A DNA stretch of 64,000 bases from Rufibacter tibetensis (GCF_001310085.1 NZ_CP012643.1:775001-839000), one strand, 5' to 3'. Counted from the first letter of the stretch, positions 47,210-55,815 are shown. Numbers and translations: made by a program. The notes: generated by a model from the letters alone, not told the origin.

Positions 47210-47866
47210 TTGGCTGCCCTCCACAGAACCATACAGGTACCTCGTACCGCTCACCTCTACCAGGCAGGCCTTCTTTCTACAGATACCAAACACCTTTGGA
47301 TAGTCCTGCACGGGTACGGCCAATTAGCCCGGTACTTCGTCCGGCATTTTGAGGGAATGGCAGATGAGCAGACGGCCATCCTGGCTCCGGAAGGACTCTC
47401 CCGTTTTTATCTGGAAGGTTTCTCTGGCCGGGTTGGTGCTACCTGGATGACCAAAGAGGAACGGCTCCACGAAATATCTGATTACATTTCGTACCTGAAC
47501 CTGGTACGAGAGACAGCTCTGCAGGAAGCACCAAATGCCACTCTTCACGTGTTAGGCTTCTCTCAGGGAGGAGCTACGGCTTGCCGATGGCTAGTTCAGG
47601 CACAGTGGCCAATTGCTCAGTTGGTGCTTTGGGCCGGTGTATTCCCTGATGATATGGAATTGGCTTCTATGGGACAGGCCCTGGCTCATGCCAGACTTAC
47701 ATATGTTTATGGCCTGCAAGACTCCTTTGTAGCGGAAGATAAAGTACAGACGCAGCTCGCCCGGGTTCAGGTAGCAGGCCTACACCCAGAGATCATTACA
47801 TTTGAGGGAAAGCATGAACTCAACAAGGAAGTTCTATTCCGATTAAAACAAAGAAGCCTTTCTTAG
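47210..47866 (+). CDS. alpha/beta hydrolase (phospholipase/carboxylesterase type)
   Basis: The 218-residue cytosolic esterase-like protein has the HGYGQLARYFV oxyanion region, the nucleophile elbow GFSQGGATA, a late Asp in VYGLQDSFVAED, and the His in FEGKHELNKEVL, completing a Ser-Asp-His triad. The start is TTG at 47210, right after the cdd TAA, which is in the same frame; no ATG occurs until residue 49, which would remove the oxyanion strand. Translation is therefore probably coupled to cdd. The substrate is unknown. Confidence 0.88.
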   Translation: MAALHRTIQVPRTAHLYQAGLLSTDTKHLWIVLHGYGQLARYFVRHFEGMADEQTAILAPEGLSRFYLEGFSGRVGATWMTKEERLHEISDYISYLNLVRETALQEAPNATLHVLGFSQGGATACRWLVQAQWPIAQLVLWAGVFPDDMELASMGQALAHARLTYVYGLQDSFVAEDKVQTQLARVQVAGLHPEIITFEGKHELNKEVLFRLKQRSLS

Positions 47867-47883
47867 CCACCACATAAAGATTT

Positions 47884-47913
47884 GGGCTTGTTTTCCTGAA
47901 GGAAGGTCTAAAG
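47884..47913 (+). repeat. dispersed palindromic intergenic element, copy 9
   Basis: GGGCTTGTTTTCCTGAAGGA followed by AGGTCTAAAG; preceded by TTT. Confidence 0.45.
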
Positions 47914-47929
47914 TAAAGCGGGAGTAAAA

Positions 47930-47960
47930 AAAAGAGAGCCTGTGGTATACCTACCTCTCC
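47930..47960 (-). terminator. terminator of the VOC gene
   Basis: On the minus strand GAGAGG overlaps the TAG stop and pairs with a GGCTCTC segment, followed by an eight-T tract. The stem is short. Confidence 0.6.
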
Positions 47961-48343
47961 CAAATACCGGGCACCACAATCTCCAGCAGGTGCTGATCTG
48001 GGTCTCTGAAATAACAGGACTTGCGTTCATGGGGCCAGGTCTGCTCGTGCTCAATGGATACATCGGCTTGGCGCAATTTATCTTTCCACGCCTCGTACTC
48101 TTCGGCAGTACATTCAAAAGCCAAATGCAGTTGCCCTTCCCCGAAGTGTGGCGGAAGATCCTTGCTCTCCCTCGTTTTCTGGGCATTGAAACACAACAGC
48201 ACCGAACTACCTACCCTGAAAAATACATGCCGGTTAGCTACCTGGCCTATGACCGGCAGCCCTAATACGTCAGTATAAAATGTGGTGGTACGGGTAAGGT
48301 CCTGTACATAAAGACACGTTTCCTTTATCTTGGTGAATTCCAT
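47951..48343 (-). CDS. VOC family (glyoxalase/bleomycin resistance-type) protein
   Basis: A 130-residue single-domain metalloenzyme fold with two beta-alpha-beta-beta-beta units. From ATG 48341-48343 it reads MEFTKIKETCLYVQDLTRTT, then FYTDVLGLPVI. The second half has LHLAFECTAEEYEAWKD and ends with the hallmark KSCYFRDPDQHLLEIVVPG, whose Glu is a usual metal ligand. The His in QLHLAFE is a second ligand. The reaction is unknown; fosfomycin-, bleomycin- or glyoxalase-like roles cannot be separated. An upstream start (48385) adds a non-conserved leader. Confidence 0.88.
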   Translation of the reverse strand: MEFTKIKETCLYVQDLTRTTTFYTDVLGLPVIGQVANRHVFFRVGSSVLLCFNAQKTRESKDLPPHFGEGQLHLAFECTAEEYEAWKDKLRQADVSIEHEQTWPHERKSCYFRDPDQHLLEIVVPGIWER

Positions 48344-48425
48344 TTGCCAGCTCTTGGTTTCCCCTACTGCAACGGAATTAGGCACTTGAAAGATGTTTAT
48401 TTACAGCCTGGTTTCTACAAAACTG

Positions 48426-48481
48426 CCCATAAGCAGCAAGGCCCGCTAGTTCTGGAACTAGCGGGCCTTGCTGCTTATGGG
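48426..48481 (-). terminator. 27-bp perfect hairpin after the SDR gene
   Basis: Arms 48426-48452 and 48455-48481 are exact reverse complements with only two central bases, so the tip must open to a larger loop. It begins 10 bp after the SDR stop on the minus strand. Confidence 0.75.
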
Positions 48482-48490
48482 AAGAATATC

Positions 48491-49243
48491 TTATTGCTTG
48501 TTAATGATGGTAGCCGCCGCCTGGGCTGCTGGTAGAATAAGCACCTCGGCTAAATTCACGTGTTTAGGACGAGTGACCATGAACGTAATCAGATCGGCAA
48601 TGTCTTCTGCTTTCAAGGGTTCATAGCCTTGGTACACGGTGGCTGCCCGCTCTGTGTCTCCTTTGAAACGTACCTCAGAAAACTCCGTTTCCACGGCACC
48701 AGGGTTCACTTCAGACACTTTAATTCCTTCGTGCACCAAGTCAATGCGCATGGCTTTGGAAAGGGCATCTACCGCAAATTTACTGGCGCAGTATACGTTT
48801 CCGTTGGCGTACACCTCTTTTCCGGCAATAGACCCAATGTTGATGATGTGGCCGGTTTTGCGCTCAATCATGATTGGCAGAACGGCCTTGGTCACGTACA
48901 GTAAGCCTTTCACGTTGATGTCCAGCATGGCATCCCAATCGTCCAGGTCTCCGCCTTGTATAGGAGAAAGACCGTGGGCGTTTCCAGCGTTATTTATCAA
49001 AACATCAACAGAACGCCACTCGGCGGGTAGTCCTGCAAGGGCATTTTGTACGGCCTCTTTGTCCCGCACGTCAAACTCAAGCGGATAAACGTTCTCCTGC
49101 CCCAGCTGTTGTATTAATTCCTGCAAACGCTCGGTACGGCGACCGGCTACAATGATTTTGAAGCCCTGCTGGGCCAACGAAACAGCGGTTGCTCTGCCAA
49201 TGCCGGAAGTAGCCCCGGTCACTAATGCAATCTTCTGCGCCAT
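48491..49243 (-). CDS. SDR family NADP-dependent oxidoreductase (YdfG-like)
   Basis: The 250-residue enzyme from ATG 49241-49243 (MAQKIALVTGATSGIGRATA) has the TGATSGIG cofactor loop, AGRRTERL typical of NADP preference, NNAG, the catalytic Ser in NIGSIAGKE and Tyr/Lys in VYCASKFAVDAL. The NPGAVETEFSEVRF substrate loop and length fit the YdfG/serine 3-dehydrogenase group (3-hydroxy acid dehydrogenases), which is the likely but unproven function. A TTG 15 bp upstream is a weaker start. Its start overlaps nothing; porT ends 7 bp upstream in the same direction. Confidence 0.92.
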   Translation of the reverse strand: MAQKIALVTGATSGIGRATAVSLAQQGFKIIVAGRRTERLQELIQQLGQENVYPLEFDVRDKEAVQNALAGLPAEWRSVDVLINNAGNAHGLSPIQGGDLDDWDAMLDINVKGLLYVTKAVLPIMIERKTGHIINIGSIAGKEVYANGNVYCASKFAVDALSKAMRIDLVHEGIKVSEVNPGAVETEFSEVRFKGDTERAATVYQGYEPLKAEDIADLITFMVTRPKHVNLAEVLILPAAQAAATIINKQ

Positions 49244-49250
49244 GGGAGAC

Positions 49251-50009
49251 TTATTCAAAATTGAGGTATAGCGTTATAGTATTGGTATTCAACTGCTGAA
49301 TGCTGTTGTTGAACATGCCAGGGCTTGGCTTATGAATGTTGCTGATGCCTCTTGAATACCTGATTTCCGGGGCGAATTTGAAAAACGGATAAAACATATC
49401 CAACCCCACACCATACTCTACCGCAAAGTCCAGGCTTTTTACCTGCAAGTACTCACTTCCTTTTTTCTGACCGCCTACTACCAGCGAAGGCTTCACACCC
49501 GCAATAAAATACATTTGGCTGTTCTTGCGGCGTTTTGATTCATATTTCACCAGCAAAGGAAGCTCGCCGGCAAAGGTGTTCATCTCCTGCGTCACATCCC
49601 CTCCCGCAATTCCGTTATCATCGTCAGCAGGCATGCCTTTGTACTCAATGGCTCGGCTATGATACCCAACTCCAGGTTGCGCTCTCAAAACGAAATCAGG
49701 AGAGAGTCTATAAGAAGAAATGAAGTTCACATTAAAACCAATTCCTGTCTTTTCATTTACAGAAAAATCTGGATTGCTTTTAATGGCTTCTACATACAGT
49801 TCTGAATGCTCTAACTGATACCAAGAGGCATTTACCCCCAGAGAAAATCCCCAGCGTAGTCTTTTGTGTTCGTAGCCAGGCAGGTTTTCACCTTTGAGTT
49901 TGCCCTGAGCCAGAGTTTGCTGGCCAGAAGAAAGCAAGGCAAGAAGAAAGAAGCCAATTATTTTGTGCCGATGTAAATGGAGCTGATGCCGAAGGTAAGT
50001 GAGTGCCAT
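49251..50009 (-). CDS. porT: PorT-like outer-membrane protein (type IX secretion)
   Basis: Outer-membrane beta-barrel of 252 residues. The signal peptide is unusual, with a long His-rich n-region (HQLHLHRHK) before IIGFFLLALLSSG. The mature part starts LPGYEHKRLRWGFSLGVNASW, the arrangement I recognise from PorT, and ends with FKFAPEIRYSRGISNIH and the terminal ITLYLNFE strand. PorT is required for T9SS function in Porphyromonas and Flavobacterium. The gene overlaps the end of ubiE by 52 bp in another frame, and this ubiE-porT adjacency is, as I recall, common in Cytophagales. Confidence 0.8.
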   Translation of the reverse strand: MALTYLRHQLHLHRHKIIGFFLLALLSSGQQTLAQGKLKGENLPGYEHKRLRWGFSLGVNASWYQLEHSELYVEAIKSNPDFSVNEKTGIGFNVNFISSYRLSPDFVLRAQPGVGYHSRAIEYKGMPADDDNGIAGGDVTQEMNTFAGELPLLVKYESKRRKNSQMYFIAGVKPSLVVGGQKKGSEYLQVKSLDFAVEYGVGLDMFYPFFKFAPEIRYSRGISNIHKPSPGMFNNSIQQLNTNTITLYLNFE

Positions 50010-50680
50010 TCTGTGTTTTTAAACCCGATTCTGTTGAAAATAGCCAGAAAGTCATTGCCATCCGGAAACGCCTGCACAGACTCTGGCAGGTACGTATAGG
50101 CGGCGTTGTCTTTTGAGATCATTTTCCCGAAAACCGGCAAAATATGTTTGAAGTAAAAATTATATCCTTGTTTCATGGGAAACTGCTGCGGCTTGGAGAA
50201 CTCCAGAATAACAGCCATTCCGCCAGGCTTCAGAACCCGACGCATCTCTGAAAGGCCTTTCTCCAGATTCTCAAAGTTACGCACCCCAAAAGCAACGGTA
50301 ATTGCGTCAAAATGATTGTCCGGAAACTGAATGTTTTCAGAGTCGCCTAACTGCAGTTGTACCAGATGGCTGAGTCCCCGCTTGGCAATCTTCTCCCGGC
50401 CTACCTCCAGCATGCCCTCAGAAATATCAATGCCAATAATCTGTTTGGGTTTAAGCCGAAGGGTCTCCAGGGCGAAGTCTCCCGTACCGGTGGCAATGTC
50501 CAACACCAATTGGGGCTTTACCCGCGCCAACAGTTTCACAGCTCTTTTGCGCCAGTAAATGTCTACTCCTGCACTAAGGAAATGGTTTAAGAAATCATAG
50601 CGTTTGGCAATGCTGTTGAACATTTGCGCCACCTGCTTTTTCTTACCTTCTTCCTGGTCTTTGTATGGAACTACTGACAT
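49958..50680 (-). CDS. ubiE: demethylmenaquinone methyltransferase UbiE/MenG
   Basis: SAM-dependent C-methyltransferase making menaquinone, the respiratory quinone of Bacteroidota. The 240 residues show FNSIAKRYDFLNHFLSAGVD (the UbiE signature 1 region), SAM motif LDIATGTGDFAL, the GIDISEGMLEVG loop, and FGVRNFENLEKGLSEMRRVLKPGG (signature 2). The stop lies within the porT signal-peptide region, so the two overlap by 52 bp and are co-transcribed. Confidence 0.95.
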   Translation of the reverse strand: MSVVPYKDQEEGKKKQVAQMFNSIAKRYDFLNHFLSAGVDIYWRKRAVKLLARVKPQLVLDIATGTGDFALETLRLKPKQIIGIDISEGMLEVGREKIAKRGLSHLVQLQLGDSENIQFPDNHFDAITVAFGVRNFENLEKGLSEMRRVLKPGGMAVILEFSKPQQFPMKQGYNFYFKHILPVFGKMISKDNAAYTYLPESVQAFPDGNDFLAIFNRIGFKNTEWHSLTFGISSIYIGTK

Positions 50681-50703
50681 GTACTATTTATTGTTAAAGA
50701 GGG

Positions 50704-50711
50704 CAAAGCTA
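50704..50711 (-). promoter_or_regulatory. candidate -7 element of ubiE-porT (TAGCTTTG)
   Basis: CAAAGCTA on the plus strand is TAGCTTTG on the minus strand, 24 bp upstream of the ubiE ATG. No -33 TTG was identified. Confidence 0.45.
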
Positions 50712-50764
50712 CTATGCTTTAACTACATTTCCTGCATTATGTTGTGAACTCAGGCCGTATAAAT

Positions 50765-50798
50765 AACAGAGCCCCGACCTGTTGGTCGGGGCTCTGTT
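50765..50798 (-). terminator. terminator of the second PorE-like gene
   Basis: AACAGAGCCCCGACC (50765-50779) and GGTCGGGGCTCTGTT (50784-50798) form a 15-bp perfect stem with loop TGTT, 43 bp after the stop on the minus strand. Confidence 0.8.
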
Positions 50799-50804
50799 TC
50801 ATTT

Positions 50805-50830
50805 TAGTTTTCTGAAAACAGCTCAGAAAA
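50805..50830 (+). repeat. dispersed palindromic intergenic element, copy 10
   Basis: TAGTTTTCTGAAAACAGCTC followed by AGAAAA; it lies between the stop of the second PorE-like gene and its terminator. Confidence 0.5.
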
Positions 50831-50840
50831 CGCTCTTATC

Positions 50841-52781
50841 TTATTGCTCAGCGCTTCTGATCACGTTGAACTCAGTACGACGGTTCAACTGCATGTTCTC
50901 AGGAGTGTCATTTGGAGCAGCCGGACGACGCTCACCGTAAGACACAGTGATTAGACGGTTGCTAGGAATGCCTTGCTGCAACAGGTAGTTGTAAGCGGCC
51001 ATGGCACGATTCTCACCCAAGGTCACGTTGTACTCATCTGAAGCACGGGCATCTGTGTGGCCATCAATGGAGATACGCAAGGCTGGGTTGGCTTTCATGA
51101 CACGTACAATGTTATCCAATTCAGCGATAGACTCAGGACGCAGGGTGTATTTGTCTGTGTCATAGTAGATGCGTTTGAAAGCGTAAGCGCCTGTTCCTAC
51201 GCCAGTAGTATCTTCAAAAGCGATATAGAAGTCTTTCTCAAATACAGTGGTGTCGCTTAATGACATTGGCACTTCATACTGCTCAGTAGCTAATGTTTTA
51301 CCGTCTTTGGTCAGGGTCACCTGATACGGACGAGATGAAAGCACACTTACCTGGTAGTTTCCTGAATCTGGCTTAGTAACATCACGGTATTCCAGCGGCG
51401 TGTTGCTGGCGGTTTTACCAGAGAACACCAGCTCAACACCTGGGATAATGGTTGAGTCACGAAGGCTGTACACATGGCCACGAACGGCAGCGTTACGGAT
51501 GTAGTTGATGGTGTAAATGTCTTTTTCACCGTAACCGCCCATACGGTAAGAAGAAAGGTACGCGTAAGAACCATCTGGGCTTAAGCGGTAGTAAGTATCA
51601 TCATCTGGCGTGTTCACCGGATACCCCATGTTGGTAGGTCTGCTCCAACGGCGAGCAACTGTATCAAAAGTCATGGTGAAAACGTCATAACCACCCATGG
51701 TAGAGTGACCACGTGAGCTGAAATACATGGTTAAACCATCTGGCGTGAAGTAAGGGCTGTCTTCATCATAAGGAGTGTTTACCCCGTTTCCGAAGTTTTT
51801 CGCTTCACCCCACTCACCATTTGGCTGGCGCTTAGAGTAGTAAATGTCCAAGTCACCGTTCTGAGAGAATTGGCTTGTAGAGAAGTAAAGGGTAGACCCG
51901 TCTCTTGAAATAAAGGCATCACTTTCAAAACCTTTAGAGTTGATGTTTCTGCCTAACTTCTGTGGCTGGCCCCAGTCACCACCATCACGGCTGGTCATGA
52001 AGATGTCACCACCTTCATCCTGACGGTACATTAATAGTTTGGTGTCGTTGTCAACCAATTGAATAGAAGCATCGTGACCGGTACCGTTCAAACGACCGCT
52101 CAAAGATTTTGGAGTCTCCCACTGGTCCTGGCCCAAACGGCGGGTCTCAAAAATATCTTCATAATACTCACCGTCTGCTGCTTCTTTACCACCGGTAACA
52201 CTGGCGCTACGAGAGGTAAACAACAGGTAGTTGTCATCCGAAGAAATAACCGGGCTGTGCTCAGAGTAAGGCGTGTTTACAGTAGGTCCCAGGTTTTTCA
52301 CGAAAACATCTTTGGCGTTAGCCACTTCTTTTTTGGCGTTACGGGCATGCTGCAAAAGCAAAGCAGCCTGCTCTTTTCCATCATCGTCACGCTTGCCTAG
52401 AGTAGCTTGGTAAGCCTGTGCATTCTTGATGGCATTGTCAAACTCATAGTTCACCAGGTCAACGCGACCTAACCAGTAAAGGACATCATCCCCAACTTTT
52501 GGTTTTGCTCTGTATGCTTTGTAGATGTAATCACTTGCTTTCTCTTTGTCAAAAGCAATTAAGCTGATACCTGCCCGGTACATTGCCTTCGCATTTTCAG
52601 GGTCACGCTCCAGGGCACGCTCATAATAAGGAAGTGCAGCACGAAAGTTTGCTTGATTAAAGAATTTGTCTCCGTTCCGGATAAGCTTACGCGTGCTCTG
52701 CGCCATGGCTGAGGAAGCAACCAAGCACAGAGTAAAAATTAAAAAAGAGTTTCTAAACAATCGCTTGTCTAAGTGATTCAT
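50841..52781 (-). CDS. OmpA family protein with TPR and PD40 repeats (PorE-like, second copy)
   Basis: The 646-residue protein mirrors the one at 6684-8675: signal peptide ending SSAMAQ, TPR (FRAALPYYERALERDPENAKAM, about residues 43-65), PD40 propeller with LLFTSRSASV, LYFSTSQFSQNGDLDIYYS and MYFSSRGHSTMGGYDVF, a regulatory-like beta domain, and the OmpA peptidoglycan-binding domain with IDGHTDARASDEYN and NRRTEFNVI. Length is close to that of Porphyromonas PorE, and it sits near porT, making it the better candidate for the T9SS component of the two; this is inference. A long AT-rich upstream region separates it from engB. Confidence 0.85.
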   Translation of the reverse strand: MNHLDKRLFRNSFLIFTLCLVASSAMAQSTRKLIRNGDKFFNQANFRAALPYYERALERDPENAKAMYRAGISLIAFDKEKASDYIYKAYRAKPKVGDDVLYWLGRVDLVNYEFDNAIKNAQAYQATLGKRDDDGKEQAALLLQHARNAKKEVANAKDVFVKNLGPTVNTPYSEHSPVISSDDNYLLFTSRSASVTGGKEAADGEYYEDIFETRRLGQDQWETPKSLSGRLNGTGHDASIQLVDNDTKLLMYRQDEGGDIFMTSRDGGDWGQPQKLGRNINSKGFESDAFISRDGSTLYFSTSQFSQNGDLDIYYSKRQPNGEWGEAKNFGNGVNTPYDEDSPYFTPDGLTMYFSSRGHSTMGGYDVFTMTFDTVARRWSRPTNMGYPVNTPDDDTYYRLSPDGSYAYLSSYRMGGYGEKDIYTINYIRNAAVRGHVYSLRDSTIIPGVELVFSGKTASNTPLEYRDVTKPDSGNYQVSVLSSRPYQVTLTKDGKTLATEQYEVPMSLSDTTVFEKDFYIAFEDTTGVGTGAYAFKRIYYDTDKYTLRPESIAELDNIVRVMKANPALRISIDGHTDARASDEYNVTLGENRAMAAYNYLLQQGIPSNRLITVSYGERRPAAPNDTPENMQLNRRTEFNVIRSAEQ

Positions 52782-52826
52782 AGTGTAAAAGTTAAGGTAT
52801 AGTATCTTCTGTTATAGGTGCAAGAA

Positions 52827-52834
52827 CAAAAATA
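52827..52834 (-). promoter_or_regulatory. candidate -7 element of the second PorE-like gene (TATTTTTG)
   Basis: CAAAAATA on the plus strand reads TATTTTTG on the minus strand, 46 bp upstream of the start codon. Confidence 0.4.
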
Positions 52835-53129
52835 AAACGACGCTTAAAGGCTCTAATATCAGTATCTCTTCTATTGTCGTTTGCATGAAAGAGCACTACA
52901 ATAATATTTAAAATTCTTAAGATAGTAATTCTTTAATAAAAAATTATTGCAACGTTTTTATTAGCAAAGTGCCGCAATATAGAAAAACTATCTTAACTCA
53001 TAATTATATCGGGTTTTACTTATCCGCCATACGATACTTGAAATTGACTTAAATAGTTACTTATACTAAAGGATTTTGCCTTAAAGGCTGCGTTTTGTGA
53101 GATTATGAAAGGGTTAGGTGTTTATTTGG

Positions 53130-53137
53130 TACCTTTG
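53130..53137 (+). promoter_or_regulatory. candidate -7 element of engB (TACCTTTG)
   Basis: Matches TAnnTTTG and ends 28 bp before the engB ATG. Confidence 0.5.
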
Positions 53138-53165
53138 TATTTATTAATAAACGTATGCAGTAATT

Positions 53166-53774
53166 ATGGTCATCAAAGAAGCAAAGTTCGTTACCAGTAA
53201 TACCCGCGCTGACTTGTGCCCGCAAACTGAATTGCCGGAGTATGCGTTTATTGGGCGGTCAAATGTAGGCAAGTCGTCGCTCATCAACATGCTTACCAAC
53301 CGGCTCAAATTAGCCAAAACGTCTTCGTTCCCGGGCAAAACCCAACTTATAAACCACTTCCTGATCAATGACAACTGGTACCTGGTAGACTTACCTGGGT
53401 ATGGCTGGGCTAAGGTAAGCAAAGATTCACGGGAACAATGGAGAAAGATGATTTTGCACTATTTAAAAAATCGTCAGAATCTAGCATGCGTGTTTGTGCT
53501 GATAGATTCCCGCCTCCCCCCTCAAAAACCGGATTTAGAGTTTATAGAACTTCTGGGAACCATGGGTATCCCATTTGTGCTTATCTTCACGAAGACTGAT
53601 AAGCAAACTGGCACGAAAACTGATGCCAATATAGCGGTCTTCATGAAAACACTTCAGGAAACCTGGGAAGAGTTGCCTATGTACATGAAAAGCTCCTCCT
53701 CCTCTAAAGAAGGACGGGAAGAGATTCTTAATTTCATAGCCAGCGTGAACCAACGGTATCAGGAAGAGCATTAA
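53166..53774 (+). CDS. yihA: ribosome biogenesis GTP-binding protein YihA/EngB
   Basis: Essential TrmE-Era-type GTPase that assists large-subunit assembly. The 202 residues have G1 GRSNVGKSSL (about residues 31-40), G2 around KTSSFPGKTQ, G3 DLPGYGWA, G4 in the TKTD motif (IFTKTDKQ) and G5 SSSSKEGREE. Length is typical. The ATG at 53166 gives the family-like MVIKEAKFVTS start. It is upstream of the TonB-domain gene, separated by 37 bp, and may be co-transcribed with it. Confidence 0.95.
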   Translation: MVIKEAKFVTSNTRADLCPQTELPEYAFIGRSNVGKSSLINMLTNRLKLAKTSSFPGKTQLINHFLINDNWYLVDLPGYGWAKVSKDSREQWRKMILHYLKNRQNLACVFVLIDSRLPPQKPDLEFIELLGTMGIPFVLIFTKTDKQTGTKTDANIAVFMKTLQETWEELPMYMKSSSSSKEGREEILNFIASVNQRYQEEH

Positions 53775-53811
53775 GCACCGTTTATTCTTTATTAGTCTAA
53801 ATTTTTCCCCA

Positions 53812-54207
53812 ATGAAATTTAAACACTTTGCGGCTGCGGCCCTTTTCACCTTCTTTGCAGCAGGTACGGTTTCGGCACAAACCACCAAGCCTGCGGCTGC
53901 CACTAAGGCTACAACTCAGACCGGCAAATTGCCGGTAGCGGACCATTATCCCGGAGGACAGGATTCCTTGATTGCTCATATACAGCGCAACATTCAGTAT
54001 CCGGCTCTGGCAAAACGGAACCGCGTCATGGGCACCTGCCTCATCCACTTTACATTAAAGGAGGACGGGGCCATCACCAATGCTAAAATCCTGAAGGAAG
54101 TAGGCGGCGGTACCGGCCAGGAAGCCTTAAGGGTGGTAAAACTGCTTAAATTCAAGGCTCCCGGGTACAGCGAACAATACAGCGTGCCCGTAAACTTCAA
54201 ACTCTAA
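53812..54207 (+). CDS. exported stand-alone TonB C-terminal domain protein
   Basis: The 131-residue protein has a signal peptide (MKFKHFAAAALFTFFAAGTVSA), a short Ala/Thr/Lys linker and one TonB C-terminal domain (about residues 45-131; HIQRNIQYPALAKRNRVMG, FTLKEDGAITNAKILKEVGG, EALRVVKLLKFKAPG). There is no membrane anchor or Pro-rich spacer, so it is not a classical TonB that couples to ExbBD; a periplasmic accessory role is likely. The function is unknown. It is followed by the DUF5606 gene after 27 bp. Confidence 0.85.
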   Translation: MKFKHFAAAALFTFFAAGTVSAQTTKPAAATKATTQTGKLPVADHYPGGQDSLIAHIQRNIQYPALAKRNRVMGTCLIHFTLKEDGAITNAKILKEVGGGTGQEALRVVKLLKFKAPGYSEQYSVPVNFKL

Positions 54208-54234
54208 TCATTCATTAAAACTTAATTTACCTCT

Positions 54235-54693
54235 ATGCCATTTGACCTGAAAGAGATCGCTTCTATTTCCGGTATGCCGGGCCTCTACAGAATTGTAGCT
54301 CCTACCCGCAATGGAATCATTGTAGAAAGTCTCACTGAGAAACCAACCCGCAGCGTTGCGCAGGCTAGAAACCGGGTGTCTATTCTACAGGAAATCTCCA
54401 TGTACACCAATGATGAAGAATCTACCGTGCCGTTAGCTGACATCTTTGACAGAATCAGAAAACAGTACGGCTCTGAACTGCCGGTGACACCAAAATCAAG
54501 CACCCAGGAATTATCTTCATTCTTAGAATCGGTTCTTCCAGACTATGATCAGGAGCGGGTATACGCGTCTGACATGAAGAAACTGGCCCAGTGGTATCTG
54601 ATTGTAAACCAATTTGTGCCATACACAGAAGAAGCTGCTACAGATGCTGCTACCTCTGGAGATTCCCAAGAAAGTGCCTCTGCTGCAGAGTAA
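54235..54693 (+). CDS. DUF5606 domain-containing protein
   Basis: The 152-residue cytosolic protein begins MPFDLKEIASISGMPGLYR, then IVAPTRNGIIVESL, followed by RNRVSILQEISMYTND and PLADIFDRI. This layout is the DUF5606 N-terminal domain found across Bacteroidota; the small beta-rich start followed by helices suggests nucleic-acid or protein binding, but no function is known. The tail is acidic and Ala/Ser-rich. It lies 27 bp after the TonB-domain gene and may belong to the engB unit. Confidence 0.85.
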   Translation: MPFDLKEIASISGMPGLYRIVAPTRNGIIVESLTEKPTRSVAQARNRVSILQEISMYTNDEESTVPLADIFDRIRKQYGSELPVTPKSSTQELSSFLESVLPDYDQERVYASDMKKLAQWYLIVNQFVPYTEEAATDAATSGDSQESASAAE

Positions 54694-54707
54694 TTTCTTT
54701 TAACAGT

Positions 54708-54768
54708 AACAGTCCCTAAACACCGCGGCCCTTGTCATTGACAAGGGCCGCGGTGTTTAGGGACTGTT
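54708..54768. terminator. 29-bp perfect hairpin, bidirectional terminator
   Basis: Arms 54708-54736 and 54740-54768 are exact reverse complements around ATT. It lies between the convergent DUF5606 and fbp genes; both ends lead into A/T-rich sequence. It is the longest hairpin in the window. Confidence 0.8.
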
Positions 54769-54783
54769 TTACCAAATTAAAGG

Positions 54784-55815
54784 TTAAACCAGCATAGAAG
54801 ATCTAACGGGTCTCTCTCTAGCGACCATTAAATTCTCTACTTCGTCTACCATTTCTTTAGACCCGATGTAGAAGGTGCAGCGCTGGTGCAGTTCTGAAGG
54901 CTGTATCTCCAGAATGCGTTGGCTTCCGTTGGAGGCTTTTCCGCCAGCTTGTTCTACCAGGAAAGCCAGGGCATTGCACTCGTACAGCAATCTCAACTTC
55001 CCGCCTGGTGATTTCAGGGTATTGGGGTACAGGTAAATACCCCCTTTTAGCAAGTTGCGGTGGAAATCAGCCACCAAAGAACCAATGTAACGGGCGGCGT
55101 AATTCCGTACGCGGCAAAGCTCTACATAGTGTTTAATGCTTTCAGGGAAGTGGTTAAACCCGCCTTCGTTCACTGAATATATATTACCATTTTGAGGCGT
55201 GGTGATATTTGGGTGCGAAAGGAAGAACTCGCCTAATGAAGTTTCATAGGTGAATCCGTTTACACCGCAACCGGTGGTATACACCAGCATGGTGCTGGAG
55301 CCATAGATCACGTAACCAGCCGCTACTTGCTCGGTTCCTTTCTGGTAGAAATCTTCCATGGTGGCTTCAGTGCCTATTTCAGAAATGCGGCGGTAAATAG
55401 AGAAGATAGTCCCAATGGACACGTTCACGTCAATGTTAGAAGACCCATCCAAGGGGTCAATAGCCACAATGTATTTCCCGTTGTTGTTTCCGGTATGAAT
55501 CACCTCTTCTTCTTCCTCAGAAATGATGGCGCAAACTTCGCCCCCGTTCCGCAAAGCGCGTATGAACCGGATATTGGCTACTACATCTAATTTCTGCTGG
55601 TCTTCTCCCTGCACATTCTGCTTTCCGTATGCTCCACCTATATCTGTAAGCCCTGCGTGGTTTATGGCCCGGTTTACTATTTTTGCAGCCAACGCAATAT
55701 CACGTAATAACTGAGATAATTCACCAGTGGCATATGGGAAATCCTCTTGTTTCCGCATAATAAATCTGTCTAGCGTAGTGCCAACTGGAAGGGCTAAATT
55801 CTCTTTTAGTGTCAT
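54784..55815 (-). CDS. fbp: class I fructose-1,6-bisphosphatase
   Basis: Gluconeogenic enzyme that hydrolyses fructose 1,6-bisphosphate to fructose 6-phosphate. The 343 residues have the helical N-terminal part, the metal-binding Glu pair in [10 protein letters not shown], the [20 protein letters not shown] metal and phosphate loop, the [17 protein letters not shown] substrate region and [19 protein letters not shown]. Length and motifs are those of class I FBPase. It is a single gene convergent with DUF5606. Confidence 0.97.
   Translation of the reverse strand: MTLKENLALPVGTTLDRFIMRKQEDFPYATGELSQLLRDIALAAKIVNRAINHAGLTDIGGAYGKQNVQGEDQQKLDVVANIRFIRALRNGGEVCAIISEEEEEVIHTGNNNGKYIVAIDPLDGSSNIDVNVSIGTIFSIYRRISEIGTEATMEDFYQKGTEQVAAGYVIYGSSTMLVYTTGCGVNGFTYETSLGEFFLSHPNITTPQNGNIYSVNEGGFNHFPESIKHYVELCRVRNYAARYIGSLVADFHRNLLKGGIYLYPNTLKSPGGKLRLLYECNALAFLVEQAGGKASNGSQRILEIQPSELHQRCTFYIGSKEMVDEVENLMVARERPVRSSMLV

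Larger units (their letters stand above)
52782..53165. other. AT-rich divergent promoter region
   Basis: This 384-bp gap separates the leftward PorE-like gene from the rightward engB. It holds two candidate -7 elements, TATTTTTG on the minus strand (52827-52834) and TACCTTTG on the plus strand (53130-53137), and is otherwise very AT-rich. No ORF or RNA gene is supported. Confidence 0.55.
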
